NCBI GenBank assembly: GCA_035939615.1 | Contig: DASZFP010000036.1 | Coordinates: 1 to 30,031, forward strand | DNA from: VBCK01 sp035939615 | GTDB lineage: Bacteria > Pseudomonadota > Gammaproteobacteria > Burkholderiales > Burkholderiaceae_F | DNA: 30,031 nt | Direction: 5' to 3' | In this document: positions 1-7,719 of the stretch, piece after piece | Layout: the number at the start of each line of letters is the position of its first letter | Numbering within the stretch: the stretch's first letter is position 1 | Program-made: the position numbers and the translations under genes | The notes under the pieces: generated by a model | The model's database searches: none | Told to the model about the DNA's origin: nothing | What the model saw: only the letters and a program-made list of their open reading frames with translations

Positions 1-844
1 TGAGCCCCTTGAAGATCACCTGATTCCAGTCGATCGCGACGTCGCCCGGCGGGATTCCGAGCAAGGCCACCTTGCCACCGTGATTCATCGAGGTGAGCAT
101 GCCGCGCCAGGCTTGCGGGCTGCCCGACATCTCCAGGCCGACATCGAACCCCTCGGTCATTGCCAGCTCGCGCATCACCGACTCCAGGTCCTGCGAGGCG
201 ACGTTCACGGCGCGGGTGGCGCCCATCTTCAACGCCAGTTCCAGACGATAGTCGTTCACGTCGGTCACGACGATGTGGCGTGCGCCGACGTGGCGGCAGA
301 TGGCCGCGGCCATGATGCCGATCGGCCCGGCGCCGGTGATCAAGACATCCTCGCCGACCAGATCGAAACTGAGCGCGGTGTGGGTCGCGTTGCCCAGCGG
401 ATCGAGGATGGCGGCGACTTCGTCGGAGATGTCGTCCGGAATCTTGAAGGCGTTGAACGCCGGAATCACCAGGTAGTCGGCGAATGCGCCGTCCCGGTTC
501 ACTCCGACTCCGACCGTGTTGCGGCAAAGATGGCGCCTGCCGGCGCGGCAATTGCGGCAGTACCCGCACGTGATGTGGCCTTCGCCGGAGACGCGGTCGC
601 CGATCCGGAAGCCGCGCACCTCCGAACCCATTTCGACGACCTCTCCGACGTACTCGTGACCGACGTGCATTCCGACCCGGATCGTCTTGCGCGCCCACTC
701 GTCCCACTTCCAGATGTGGGCATCGGTGCCGCAGATCGCGGTCCGGCGGATCCTGATCAGCAGATCATTGTGGCCGACCTCGGGTTTCTTGACCCTCTGC
801 AACGACAGGCCGGGACCGGCCTCGGCTTTGACAAGGGCTCTCAT
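1..844 (-). CDS. tdh: L-threonine 3-dehydrogenase (3' end cut by window edge)
   Basis: This is a zinc-dependent medium-chain dehydrogenase that oxidises L-threonine to 2-amino-3-ketobutyrate with NAD+. About 281 N-terminal codons are visible (E. coli Tdh is 341 aa); the C-terminus lies beyond base 1. Visible family marks are AICGTDAHI (catalytic-zinc Cys), GHEYVGEVV, GDRVSGEGHITCG, the structural-zinc cluster CGYCRNCRAG...HLC, and the Rossmann stretch GAGPIGIMAAA. The translation follows E. coli Tdh closely throughout. The ATG start at 844 lies 36 bases after the kbl stop on the same strand, giving the usual kbl-tdh order in which the unstable product passes straight to Kbl. No frameshift is seen. 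Identification is firm; only the missing end limits it. Confidence 0.95.
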   Translation of the reverse strand, partial: MRALVKAEAGPGLSLQRVKKPEVGHNDLLIRIRRTAICGTDAHIWKWDEWARKTIRVGMHVGHEYVGEVVEMGSEVRGFRIGDRVSGEGHITCGYCRNCRAGRRHLCRNTVGVGVNRDGAFADYLVIPAFNAFKIPDDISDEVAAILDPLGNATHTALSFDLVGEDVLITGAGPIGIMAAAICRHVGARHIVVTDVNDYRLELALKMGATRAVNVASQDLESVMRELAMTEGFDVGLEMSGSPQAWRGMLTSMNHGGKVALLGIPPGDVAIDWNQVIFKGL

Positions 845-880
845 CGGGCTGCGGCTCGATTCCCGGCGGTCCCGGCGGGT

Positions 881-2080
881 TCAGCCGATCACGCCGAGCT
901 CGCGCCCGACGCTGGTGAACGCGGCCACGGCCCGATCGATATGCTCCGGCGCGTGCGCAGCGCTCATCTGCGTGCGGATGCGCGCCTTGCCCTTGGGAAC
1001 GACCGGAAAGGAGAATCCGACCACGTAAAGGCCGCGCTCCAGCAGCTTCTGCGCCATGGCGCCCGCGACGGCTGCGTCGCCCAGCATCACCGGAACGATC
1101 GGGTGTTCGCCGGCGGCGAGCGCGAAGCCCGCGGCCGCCATCGCGTCCCGAAAGCGCCGGGTGTTGGCGCGCAGGCGCGACCGCAGCTGTGCGCCCTCGC
1201 GCTCGAGCAGGCTCAGCACCTCGAGGCTGGCGGCCGCGATCGCTGGCGCCAGTGAATTGGAAAACAGGTACGGCCGCGACCGCTGTCTGAGCAGATCGAT
1301 GATCGGCCTGCGTCCTGAAACATAGCCGCCGCTGGCCCCGCCCAGCGCCTTGCCCAGCGTGCCGCTGTTCAGGTCGATACGCGGGCCCACGCCGCAGTGC
1401 TCGGGGGTGCCGCGCCCATGTTCGCCGAGCACGCCCACGCCATGCGAGTCATCGACCATCACCAGCGCATCATGCCGGTCGGCGAGCTCGCAGACGGCGG
1501 CCAGGTCGGCTACCGTGCCATCCATCGAGAACACGCCGTCGGTGACGATCAGCTTGAAGCGCGCCCCCGCCGCATCGGCCGCCTGCAGTTGAGCCTGCAG
1601 GTCGGAGCTGTCGCGGTTGCGATACCGGTAACGCTGCGCCTTGCTCAGCCGGATCCCGTCGATGATCGAGGCGTGATTGAGCTCGTCGGAGATCACCGCG
1701 TCCTGCTCGGCCAGCAGCGTCTCGAAAACGCCCCCGTTGGCGTCGAAACAGCTCGAGTACAGCAGCGTGTCCTCGGTGCCGAGGAGGCGTGAAATGGCCG
1801 CCTCCAGCTCCTTGTGAACGGTCTGCGTTCCGCAAATGAAACGAACCGACGCCACCCCGTAGCCGTACGCATCCAGCCCCCGCTTGGCCGCTTCGATCAG
1901 CCGCGCATCGTCGGCCAGGCCCAGGTAGTTGTTGGCGCAGAAATTCAGTACGACCTGCCCGTCGCGCAGCCGGATGTCCGCGCGCTGGTGACTGGCGATC
2001 ACCCGCTCGGACTTGAAAAAGCCCGATTCGTGCAGGCCCGCAAGCTCGGCTTCGACGAGCTGGACGAAAGCGGGGTTCAC
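881..2080 (-). CDS. kbl: glycine C-acetyltransferase (2-amino-3-ketobutyrate CoA ligase)
   Basis: This is a PLP-dependent alpha-oxoamine synthase that cleaves 2-amino-3-ketobutyrate with CoA to glycine and acetyl-CoA, the second step of threonine degradation. It is 399 aa, against 398 aa in E. coli. Seen: the N-terminal FFKSERVI segment, NFCANNYLGLA, the cofactor-facing DELNHASIIDGIRLS, the Asp of MVDDSHGVGVLG, and the Schiff-base lysine K244 in SGTLGKALGGASGGY. The start is a GTG at 2080 with only a weak upstream GGCGAG. It follows the secreted DUF336-like gene by 16 bases and precedes tdh by 36, so the three are probably cotranscribed. No anomaly in length or motifs. Confidence 0.96.
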   Translation of the reverse strand: MNPAFVQLVEAELAGLHESGFFKSERVIASHQRADIRLRDGQVVLNFCANNYLGLADDARLIEAAKRGLDAYGYGVASVRFICGTQTVHKELEAAISRLLGTEDTLLYSSCFDANGGVFETLLAEQDAVISDELNHASIIDGIRLSKAQRYRYRNRDSSDLQAQLQAADAAGARFKLIVTDGVFSMDGTVADLAAVCELADRHDALVMVDDSHGVGVLGEHGRGTPEHCGVGPRIDLNSGTLGKALGGASGGYVSGRRPIIDLLRQRSRPYLFSNSLAPAIAAASLEVLSLLEREGAQLRSRLRANTRRFRDAMAAAGFALAAGEHPIVPVMLGDAAVAGAMAQKLLERGLYVVGFSFPVVPKGKARIRTQMSAAHAPEHIDRAVAAFTSVGRELGVIG

Positions 2081-2096
2081 CCGGGGACTCGCCGGG

Positions 2097-2648
2097 CTAC
2101 TTGTTGACGGTCGAGGCGCCCACCGTGCACACCGCCTCGTCCTGCGAGCCGGTTGCGCCCGAGCACCCGATCGCGCCGATGATCTTGCCCTCTTCGATCA
2201 GCGGGATGCCGCCGCGCGAAGTGATCACGTCGTCGAGCGACAGCACATACAGATAACCTTTCTTCTGCACCGCGTCTTCGAAGGCGCGGGTCGGCCGGCG
2301 ATATTTGACGGCCGCGCGTGCCTTGTGCTCGGAAATCGCGATCGACGCGGTCTGGGCGCCGTCCATCCGCACCATCGTGACCAGGTTGGCGCCCGAATCG
2401 ACGACTGCGATGTTCAACGGCCAGCCGCGTTTTTCCGCTTCGGTCATGGCCGCCTGCACAGCCGCCTGCGCGCGCTTGAGCGTTATCGGCGGACCGTAAG
2501 GCGTGTTGAACGGCATTTTGTCCGGAATGTCATCGAGCGGATTGGCGGCAGGTGGCGTGGCCGTCGACGGAGTTTGCTGGGCCGCTGCCACGGCGCCGAT
2601 CAGCAGGGCGGCGCCGGCTATTGCGTTGCGCAGTGGGTGACGCGTCAC
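2097..2648 (-). CDS. secreted HbpS/GlcG-like (DUF336) protein
   Basis: A 183-aa protein starting with GTG at 2648 behind a good GGGGAGAG ribosome site. Residues about 1-23 form a signal peptide ending near VAAAQ, then a Pro/Ala/Thr linker, then the compact alpha/beta domain of the HbpS/GlcG/PduO-C family: NIAVVDSGANLVTMVRMDGA, AISEHKARAAV, GGIPLIEEGKIIGAIGCSGATGSQDEAV. Relatives include haem-binding/degrading HbpS and proteins encoded beside glycolate oxidase; the substrate here is unknown. The signal peptide puts it in the periplasm, so it cannot act directly with cytoplasmic Kbl and Tdh although it sits 16 bases before kbl. The 102 bases upstream carry a TATGAT-like -10 on the minus strand (2711-2716) but no convincing -35 at normal spacing. 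Confidence 0.85.
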   Translation of the reverse strand: MTRHPLRNAIAGAALLIGAVAAAQQTPSTATPPAANPLDDIPDKMPFNTPYGPPITLKRAQAAVQAAMTEAEKRGWPLNIAVVDSGANLVTMVRMDGAQTASIAISEHKARAAVKYRRPTRAFEDAVQKKGYLYVLSLDDVITSRGGIPLIEEGKIIGAIGCSGATGSQDEAVCTVGASTVNK

Positions 2649-2750
2649 GGTACTCTCCCCGAAGAAGTGGTTATGTCGGTCGACCGGGCCTTCGCACGGA
2701 CCCGGCGCGCATCATAGCCTGCCGATATAGGGGCAAACCGCCCCGCGCCT

Positions 2751-3458
2751 TCAAGCGCATCCGAGGCGCTCCGCCAGCGCCGTCAGGCTCGGGACCGACA
2801 GGTCCACCGGCACACTGGCACGAGTCTCGCCGCGATCGGGCCCGAGCTCGTCGGGTCGCGCCACGAAGGCGGTGCGCAGCCCGGCGCCCGCCGCAGCGGC
2901 CAGGTCGGACGAATGCGCCGCGACCATCATTGTCCGGGCCGGCTCGCAGTCGAACGCGGCGGCGGCCGACAGATACACGGCGGGCTTGGGCTTGTAGTCG
3001 CGCGCGAATTCCGCCCCGACGATCGCGTCCCACAGGAAGCCGTTGCGGCGCGCCAGATCGACCATCAGCGATACGTTGCCGTTCGAGCAGGGGGCGATCC
3101 GGAACTTCCGGCGCAGCCGCTCCAGCGCCGGCGCCACATCCGGCCAGGCATCGAGCCGGTGCCACGCAAAGTTGAGCTCGTCGCGCGTCGCGTCGTCGAT
3201 GTGGTCCAGACCAAAGCGGCTGATGACCCGGTCCAGGTTGCGGCGATGCAGCGCGTCGAGCTTGCAAAACGGCCGTTGTCCGCTGCGAACCTCTTCCATC
3301 GCCGGCTGGTACTGTGCGCGCCAGGCGTCGGCGAACGCTTCCCAGTCGATCGCGACGCCCAGAGGCGACAGCAGCTCGCGGCTCTCGCGCGCGATCGAGC
3401 CTCGCCAGTCGACCAGGGTGCCGAACACATCGAAGAACAGTGCCCGCAGTGTTTGCAT
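2751..3458 (-). CDS. HAD-superfamily hydrolase, haloacid dehalogenase type II
   Basis: A 235-aa protein with the layout of L-2-haloacid dehalogenases, which hydrolyse the C-halogen bond through an aspartyl ester. Motif I is FFDVFGTLVDWRGS with the nucleophile D10; a helical cap follows; motif II is the SNG of PCSNGNVSLM; the motif III lysine is in DYKPKPAVYL; the C-terminal acidic site appears as AAHSSDLAAAAGAG, where characterised enzymes usually have an H-N-x-D-like string. Many proteins of this group are annotated dehalogenase without proof, and other small phosphate or halide substrates are possible. ATG at 3458 is preceded by GAGGAAAGC. It diverges from the methyltransferase gene and lies 102 bases before the DUF336-like gene on the same strand. 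Confidence 0.85.
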   Translation of the reverse strand: MQTLRALFFDVFGTLVDWRGSIARESRELLSPLGVAIDWEAFADAWRAQYQPAMEEVRSGQRPFCKLDALHRRNLDRVISRFGLDHIDDATRDELNFAWHRLDAWPDVAPALERLRRKFRIAPCSNGNVSLMVDLARRNGFLWDAIVGAEFARDYKPKPAVYLSAAAAFDCEPARTMMVAAHSSDLAAAAGAGLRTAFVARPDELGPDRGETRASVPVDLSVPSLTALAERLGCA

Positions 3459-3552
3459 GCTTTCCTCGCCGAGGCGCGCGCATCGTTGACCCGACGCGAT
3501 CGCGCCGAGGTGACTTATGATTTTACGGATGGCCCAACCGGAGAAGCGCGCG

Positions 3553-4224
3553 ATGTCTCAGCAGACCTGGACTGCGGTCGATCACTACCTGGACGACGTG
3601 CTGGTGGGCCACGACGCGGCCCTCGATGCGGCGCTGCGAGAGAGCGCGGAGGCAGCACTGCCGCCGATCAACGTCGCGCCGACCCAGGGCAAGCTGCTCA
3701 ACCTGCTGGCGCGCTCGATCGGGGCCCGCTCGATCCTGGAGATCGGCACGCTCGGCGGCTACAGCACGATCTGGCTCGCCCGCGCGCTGCCCGCGGACGG
3801 ACGTCTGATCACTCTGGAAATCGATCGCAGGCACGCCGAAGTGGCGCGGGCCAACATCGCCCGGGCCGGGCTGGAGCAGCGCGTCGAGGTCCGGGTGGGG
3901 CGAGCCCTCGATGCGCTGGCGCAGCTCGGCGAGCAGGCGGCAGGACCGTTCGACCTGTTCTTCATCGATGCCGACAAGCCGAACATCCCGGCTTACTTCA
4001 GCTGGGCGCTGCGCCTGGCCCGGCCGGGCAGCCTGATCGTGGTCGACAACGTGGTGCGGGACGGCGCCGTGATCGAGGCTGACAGCGCCGACGCCAGCGT
4101 GCAGGGCGTGCGCAGGCTGAACGAGCTGATGGCGTCGGAGCCGCGCGTTGCCGCAACCGTGATCCAGACCGTCGGCGTCAAGGGCTACGACGGCTTCGCG
4201 CTGGCGCTGGTGACCCGACTCTGA
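3553..4224 (+). CDS. SAM-dependent O-methyltransferase (class I, caffeoyl-CoA OMT-like)
   Basis: A cytoplasmic methyltransferase of the small-molecule O-methyltransferase family (COMT/CCoAOMT fold), 223 aa from the chosen start. Motif I is seen as ILEIGTLGGYSTIWLARALP, the acidic end of beta-2 as LITLEIDRRHAEVARANIARAG, the metal/SAM Asp in FDLFFIDADKPNIPAYF, and a second conserved region in GSLIVVDNVVRDGAV. The DxxK and DN pairs fit the divalent-metal-dependent branch. An in-frame ATG exists 36 bases upstream at 3517, but ATG 3553 has GGAG nine bases before it and gives the usual family N-terminus. The methyl acceptor is unknown; family members act on catechols and other phenols. It appears monocistronic. 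Confidence 0.9.
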   Translation: MSQQTWTAVDHYLDDVLVGHDAALDAALRESAEAALPPINVAPTQGKLLNLLARSIGARSILEIGTLGGYSTIWLARALPADGRLITLEIDRRHAEVARANIARAGLEQRVEVRVGRALDALAQLGEQAAGPFDLFFIDADKPNIPAYFSWALRLARPGSLIVVDNVVRDGAVIEADSADASVQGVRRLNELMASEPRVAATVIQTVGVKGYDGFALALVTRL

Positions 4225-4261
4225 CGCCGGCGCTCAGGGGCCAGAATCGGGGGTCAGAGTC
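4217..4261. repeat. inverted repeat spanning the methyltransferase stop codon
   Basis: GACTCTGAC (4217-4225, containing the TGA stop) is perfectly complementary to GTCAGAGTC (4253-4261), separated by 27 bases. A second pair, GGGGCC (4237-4242) and GGCCCC (4269-4274), overlaps it, so two alternative hairpins can be drawn. No T-tract follows, so it is not a standard intrinsic terminator. It may end or protect the methyltransferase mRNA. The remaining intergenic sequence to 4450 shows no gene. Confidence 0.5.
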
Positions 4262-4450
4262 TCAGTCCGGCCCCGAATCCCGGGATTGATCGCGCCGCTG
4301 CGCTCTTTTCCGGGCAACGCCCGCGGCCGGTTGCGCCACCCTAGCAGAGGGCCGTTGCAACGTCTGCGGTTGACGTCTGCGCTTGACCCACCCAATCCGC
4401 ACTCGTCGCTAAAGCCAAGTCGCTGGCCGACGCCTGGCGAGACAGAGGCT

Positions 4451-7324
4451 ATGGAATCGAAGGTGAGCGGGCCAATTCCCCTCGAAGTCCTCGGAATTCC
4501 GGCGCAGCAGCCGTTGGATGTGCTCGCCTCAGAGCTCGGCTGCGTATTCTGGCTGACCGGACCGGATGGGCGCCGCCTGCTGTACGTGACCTCCAGCTGC
4601 GAGCAGATGTGGGGAACGCCGGCGCACGTGCTGTATCAGAACCCGCTCGCACTGCTCGAGCATATACATCCCGATGACCGCGATCGCGCGGCGCGAGCGA
4701 TAGCGTCCGGCTCGGCGGCGAGCCAAGCTCTCGAATACCGGGTCGTGCGCGCCGACGGCAGCATTCGCTGGATCATGGAGCGCATGCGCCGCGTGCGCGA
4801 CGCCGCTGGCAAGCTGCAGTACATCGGCGGCTTCGCCTCCGACATCACCGAGATCAAAACAACGGCGGCCGCGCTGGCGTCTTCCGAGACGCGCTTCGAG
4901 TCGACCTTTGAGAACGCCGGAGTCGGTCTGGCCCATTGCGGGATGGACGGGCGCTGGATCCGGGTGAACCAGGCCGCCTGCGCGTTGCTCGGCTATCCCC
5001 GCGAGGAGCTGGTCGGGCAGCACTTCAAGAATGTCGTGCATCCGCAAGACGCGGAGCGCAGCCTGGCGGTGGCGCGGGGAATCGCCCGGGGCGGGGCGGC
5101 CTCGTTTACTCACGAGGTGCGCTACGTGCGAAAGGACGGCACCGTCCTGTGGGTGAAGAGCTCGGGCGTGTTTGTGCCGGCGGCCGGTTGCGACTGTGAA
5201 CACGTGATCGTCGCCATGTCCGAGATCACGCAGCTCAAGGCGACCGAAGACGCGCTTCGCCGGAGCGAGGCGCACTTGGCGGCCGTGCTGGACAACTCGC
5301 AGGACCTGGTCTGGGCGGTCGATGCCGGCCACCGCTTGACCCGGTGGAACACCGCGTTTTCCCGCTCGGCTGCGCTGGCGCTGGGAACCGAGGCTTCGCA
5401 GCGGGCGTTGCAGGTCGGACAACCCTTTCCGACGCGGGCGGTCGACGCCTGGCGCCGGCTGTTCAACCGCGCGTTGACCGGCGAAAGCTTCCGGATCGAG
5501 ACCAATCTGACCCGGAAAGGCGCCGATCCCGGCGTCTTCGAAGTTTCGTTCAGCCCGGTGCAAGACGCATCCGGGGTGGCGGTGGGAGTGGCCTGCTTCG
5601 GGCGCGACGTGACCGAACGGATACGCACCGCTCAGGAACTGGCGCGCCAGCGCACGTTCCTGCACGACGTGATCGATGGGAGCCAGTCGCTGATGTTCGC
5701 GAAGGACCGGGGCGGCCGCATCCTGCTGGCCAACCAGGCCTTTGCGGATTTGTGCGGCAGCTCCGTCTCCGACATCGTGGCGGCCGGGGCGGAACGCGAT
5801 TTTCTGCGCAGCGTCCTCGCGCAGTTTGCCGCCGGCGACGACGAGGTGCTGGCAGAAGGACGGGAGGTCATCCTGCCGGAACTGCAGTACACGACGGCCT
5901 CGCGTCAGGCCAGGATATTTGCCGTCAGAAAGCGTCCTATCACCCCCCCGGGGTCTGCCGAGCCCTCGGTGCTCACTTATGCGCGCGACATCACCGACCT
6001 GAAGATCGCCGAAATGGGGATCTGCGCGATCAACGCGGACCTGGAAATCCGGGTGGAAACCCGAACGCGCCAATTGCAGCAGGCTCTGGCCGATCTGGCG
6101 TCCCGGACGCGCGAGGTGGGGATCGCGAAGGACGCGGCGGAAGCGGCCAGCCGCGCCAAGTCCGCCTTCCTGGCTGCGATGAGCCACGAAATCCGCACTC
6201 CGATGAACGGGGTGATCGGGATGGTCGACCTGCTGCGCGAAACGGCGCTGTCCGAATCGCAGCAGGACTGCGTCGATACGATCCGAGAATCCGCCTATGC
6301 CCTGCTGACGATCATCGACGACGTGCTGGATTTCTCGAAGATCGAGGCCGGCCGCATGGAGCTGGAGTTGACCCGCCTCGATCCTGCCCTGATCGTGCGG
6401 CGCGTCTGCAACACGCTGGCGGCCGCCGCCGAAAAGGCCGGCGTGGTGCTGCAGCCGACGTTCGGCCCCGACCTGCCCGACGCGGTGCTGGCCGATCCGG
6501 TGCGACTGCGCCAGATATTGCTGAATCTTGCCGGCAACGCGATCAAGTTCTCGGGCAAGAGCGAGCGTCACGCCGGTCGCGTCGAGGTCTCAATCGAGGC
6601 GGCTGCCGGCGGCGGCGACCGGGTCGATCTGCGATTCGCGATCCGCGACAACGGGATCGGGATGACGCGGCAGGAAGTCGAGCGCCTGTTCAGGCCGTTC
6701 ACGCAGGCGGAAAGCTCGATGACGCGTCGCTTCGGCGGAACCGGTCTGGGACTGTCCATCTGCAAGCAGCTCACCGATCTGATGCACGGAACGATCAACG
6801 TGCAAAGCGAACCCGGGGTCGGTTCGACCTTCCGCGTGACCGTGCCGACGCGCCTCGACACGAGCGCGCCACCCGTGGCCGCGCAAGCACCGGCGCGGGC
6901 CACACCGCGGCCCGATCTGCCGGCCAACGGCAGCGGCCCGGCGCGCGAGCAGCTCAGGATTCTGGTCGTCGAGGACAACGAGCTCAATCAGAAGGTGACG
7001 CTGCGCCAGCTGCGCGTGTGCGGATTCGATGCCGACCTGGCTTGCGACGGCCGGGCGGCGCTGGAACGGTGGCGCGGCGGCGACTACGCACTGATCCTGA
7101 CCGACCTGCACATGCCCGAAATGGACGGCTATGAGCTGGCGCGCGAGATCCGCCGGGCCGAAGGGGCCCAGGCCCGCGTGCCGATCGTCGCCTTCACCGC
7201 CAACGCGATCAAGGGCGAAGCCGCCAATTGCCGGGCCGCCGGGATGGACGACTGCCTGACCAAGCCGGTTCAGCTGGCGGATCTGAAGGCGATGTTGCAC
7301 AGGTGGACACACATACAGGAGTGA
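4451..7324 (+). CDS. hybrid sensor histidine kinase: four PAS domains, HisKA, HATPase, receiver
   Basis: A 957-aa kinase with no membrane segment, so it probably senses a cytoplasmic signal. Four PAS/PAC units occupy roughly residues 25-135, 142-262, 268-392 and 400-520 (PAC ends GGFASDITEIK, IVAMSEITQLK, CFGRDVTERI, TYARDITDLK). A short coiled coil follows, then HisKA with FLAAMSHEIRTPMNGV (phospho-His H579), the N box NLAGNAIKF, G1 DNGIGM, F box FRPF and G2 GGTGLGLSI. The C-terminal receiver has EDNE, the phospho-acceptor D885 in LTDLHMPEMDG and K938 in LTKP. It lacks its own Hpt domain, supplied by the next gene, whose start lies three bases after this stop. ATG 4451 was chosen because the upstream in-frame extension is Pro/Arg-rich and not PAS-like. 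Confidence 0.93.
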   Translation: MESKVSGPIPLEVLGIPAQQPLDVLASELGCVFWLTGPDGRRLLYVTSSCEQMWGTPAHVLYQNPLALLEHIHPDDRDRAARAIASGSAASQALEYRVVRADGSIRWIMERMRRVRDAAGKLQYIGGFASDITEIKTTAAALASSETRFESTFENAGVGLAHCGMDGRWIRVNQAACALLGYPREELVGQHFKNVVHPQDAERSLAVARGIARGGAASFTHEVRYVRKDGTVLWVKSSGVFVPAAGCDCEHVIVAMSEITQLKATEDALRRSEAHLAAVLDNSQDLVWAVDAGHRLTRWNTAFSRSAALALGTEASQRALQVGQPFPTRAVDAWRRLFNRALTGESFRIETNLTRKGADPGVFEVSFSPVQDASGVAVGVACFGRDVTERIRTAQELARQRTFLHDVIDGSQSLMFAKDRGGRILLANQAFADLCGSSVSDIVAAGAERDFLRSVLAQFAAGDDEVLAEGREVILPELQYTTASRQARIFAVRKRPITPPGSAEPSVLTYARDITDLKIAEMGICAINADLEIRVETRTRQLQQALADLASRTREVGIAKDAAEAASRAKSAFLAAMSHEIRTPMNGVIGMVDLLRETALSESQQDCVDTIRESAYALLTIIDDVLDFSKIEAGRMELELTRLDPALIVRRVCNTLAAAAEKAGVVLQPTFGPDLPDAVLADPVRLRQILLNLAGNAIKFSGKSERHAGRVEVSIEAAAGGGDRVDLRFAIRDNGIGMTRQEVERLFRPFTQAESSMTRRFGGTGLGLSICKQLTDLMHGTINVQSEPGVGSTFRVTVPTRLDTSAPPVAAQAPARATPRPDLPANGSGPAREQLRILVVEDNELNQKVTLRQLRVCGFDADLACDGRAALERWRGGDYALILTDLHMPEMDGYELAREIRRAEGAQARVPIVAFTANAIKGEAANCRAAGMDDCLTKPVQLADLKAMLHRWTHIQE

Positions 7325-7326
7325 AC

Positions 7327-7713
7327 ATGGACAGCGATAGAGGCGCGCCATTCGAGGCCGACGAAGGCTGCTGCCGCCTCGCGACCTACGACGAGTCGGT
7401 TCTGCTCGGCCTGCTGGACGGCGATGCGCAGCTTGCGGCCGAGGTGCTGAGCGACTTCGCTGCGGCCCTGCAGCGCGGTTCCGACCAGATCGAGGCGGCG
7501 TTTCGCGACGGCCGGGCGCAGGACCTGGTTTTGGTGGCGCACCGTTTGAAATCCACCGCCCGCACGGTCGGCGCGCTGCAGCTCGGTGAGCTGTGCGAAC
7601 GGCTGGAGGCGCAAGCCAGCCGCGGACCGGTCGAAAGTCTGCACAGGACTATGCTGGCGGTCAGGGTGGAGATCAGCGCCGTCTCGAAACGGCTCGATAC
7701 CACCGGCACTTAG
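7327..7713 (+). CDS. Hpt-domain phosphotransfer protein
   Basis: A 128-aa stand-alone histidine phosphotransfer protein. The Hpt signature is VAHRLKSTARTVGA, with H72 as the expected phospho-acceptor and the usual Lys three residues later. The four-helix bundle is recognisable in LLGLLDGDAQLAAEVLSDF and LGELCERLEAQA. ATG 7327 has AGGAG (7317-7321) five bases upstream, overlapping the kinase stop, so translation is probably coupled; a GTG two codons earlier is in frame but less likely. It provides the second histidine needed between the hybrid kinase receiver and the response regulator that starts seven bases after its stop. Confidence 0.9.
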   Translation: MDSDRGAPFEADEGCCRLATYDESVLLGLLDGDAQLAAEVLSDFAAALQRGSDQIEAAFRDGRAQDLVLVAHRLKSTARTVGALQLGELCERLEAQASRGPVESLHRTMLAVRVEISAVSKRLDTTGT

Positions 7714-7719
7714 ACTTTC

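Noticed and set aside
4286..4450. A 55-codon N-terminal extension of the hybrid kinase
   Set aside because: Pro/Arg/Ser-rich, not hydrophobic and not PAS-like. ATG 4451 directly precedes the conserved part.
4529..6571. A 680-codon minus-strand frame opposite the hybrid kinase
   Set aside because: Low-complexity Arg/Gln/His-rich product with no ribosome site, lying wholly against conserved PAS and HisKA domains.
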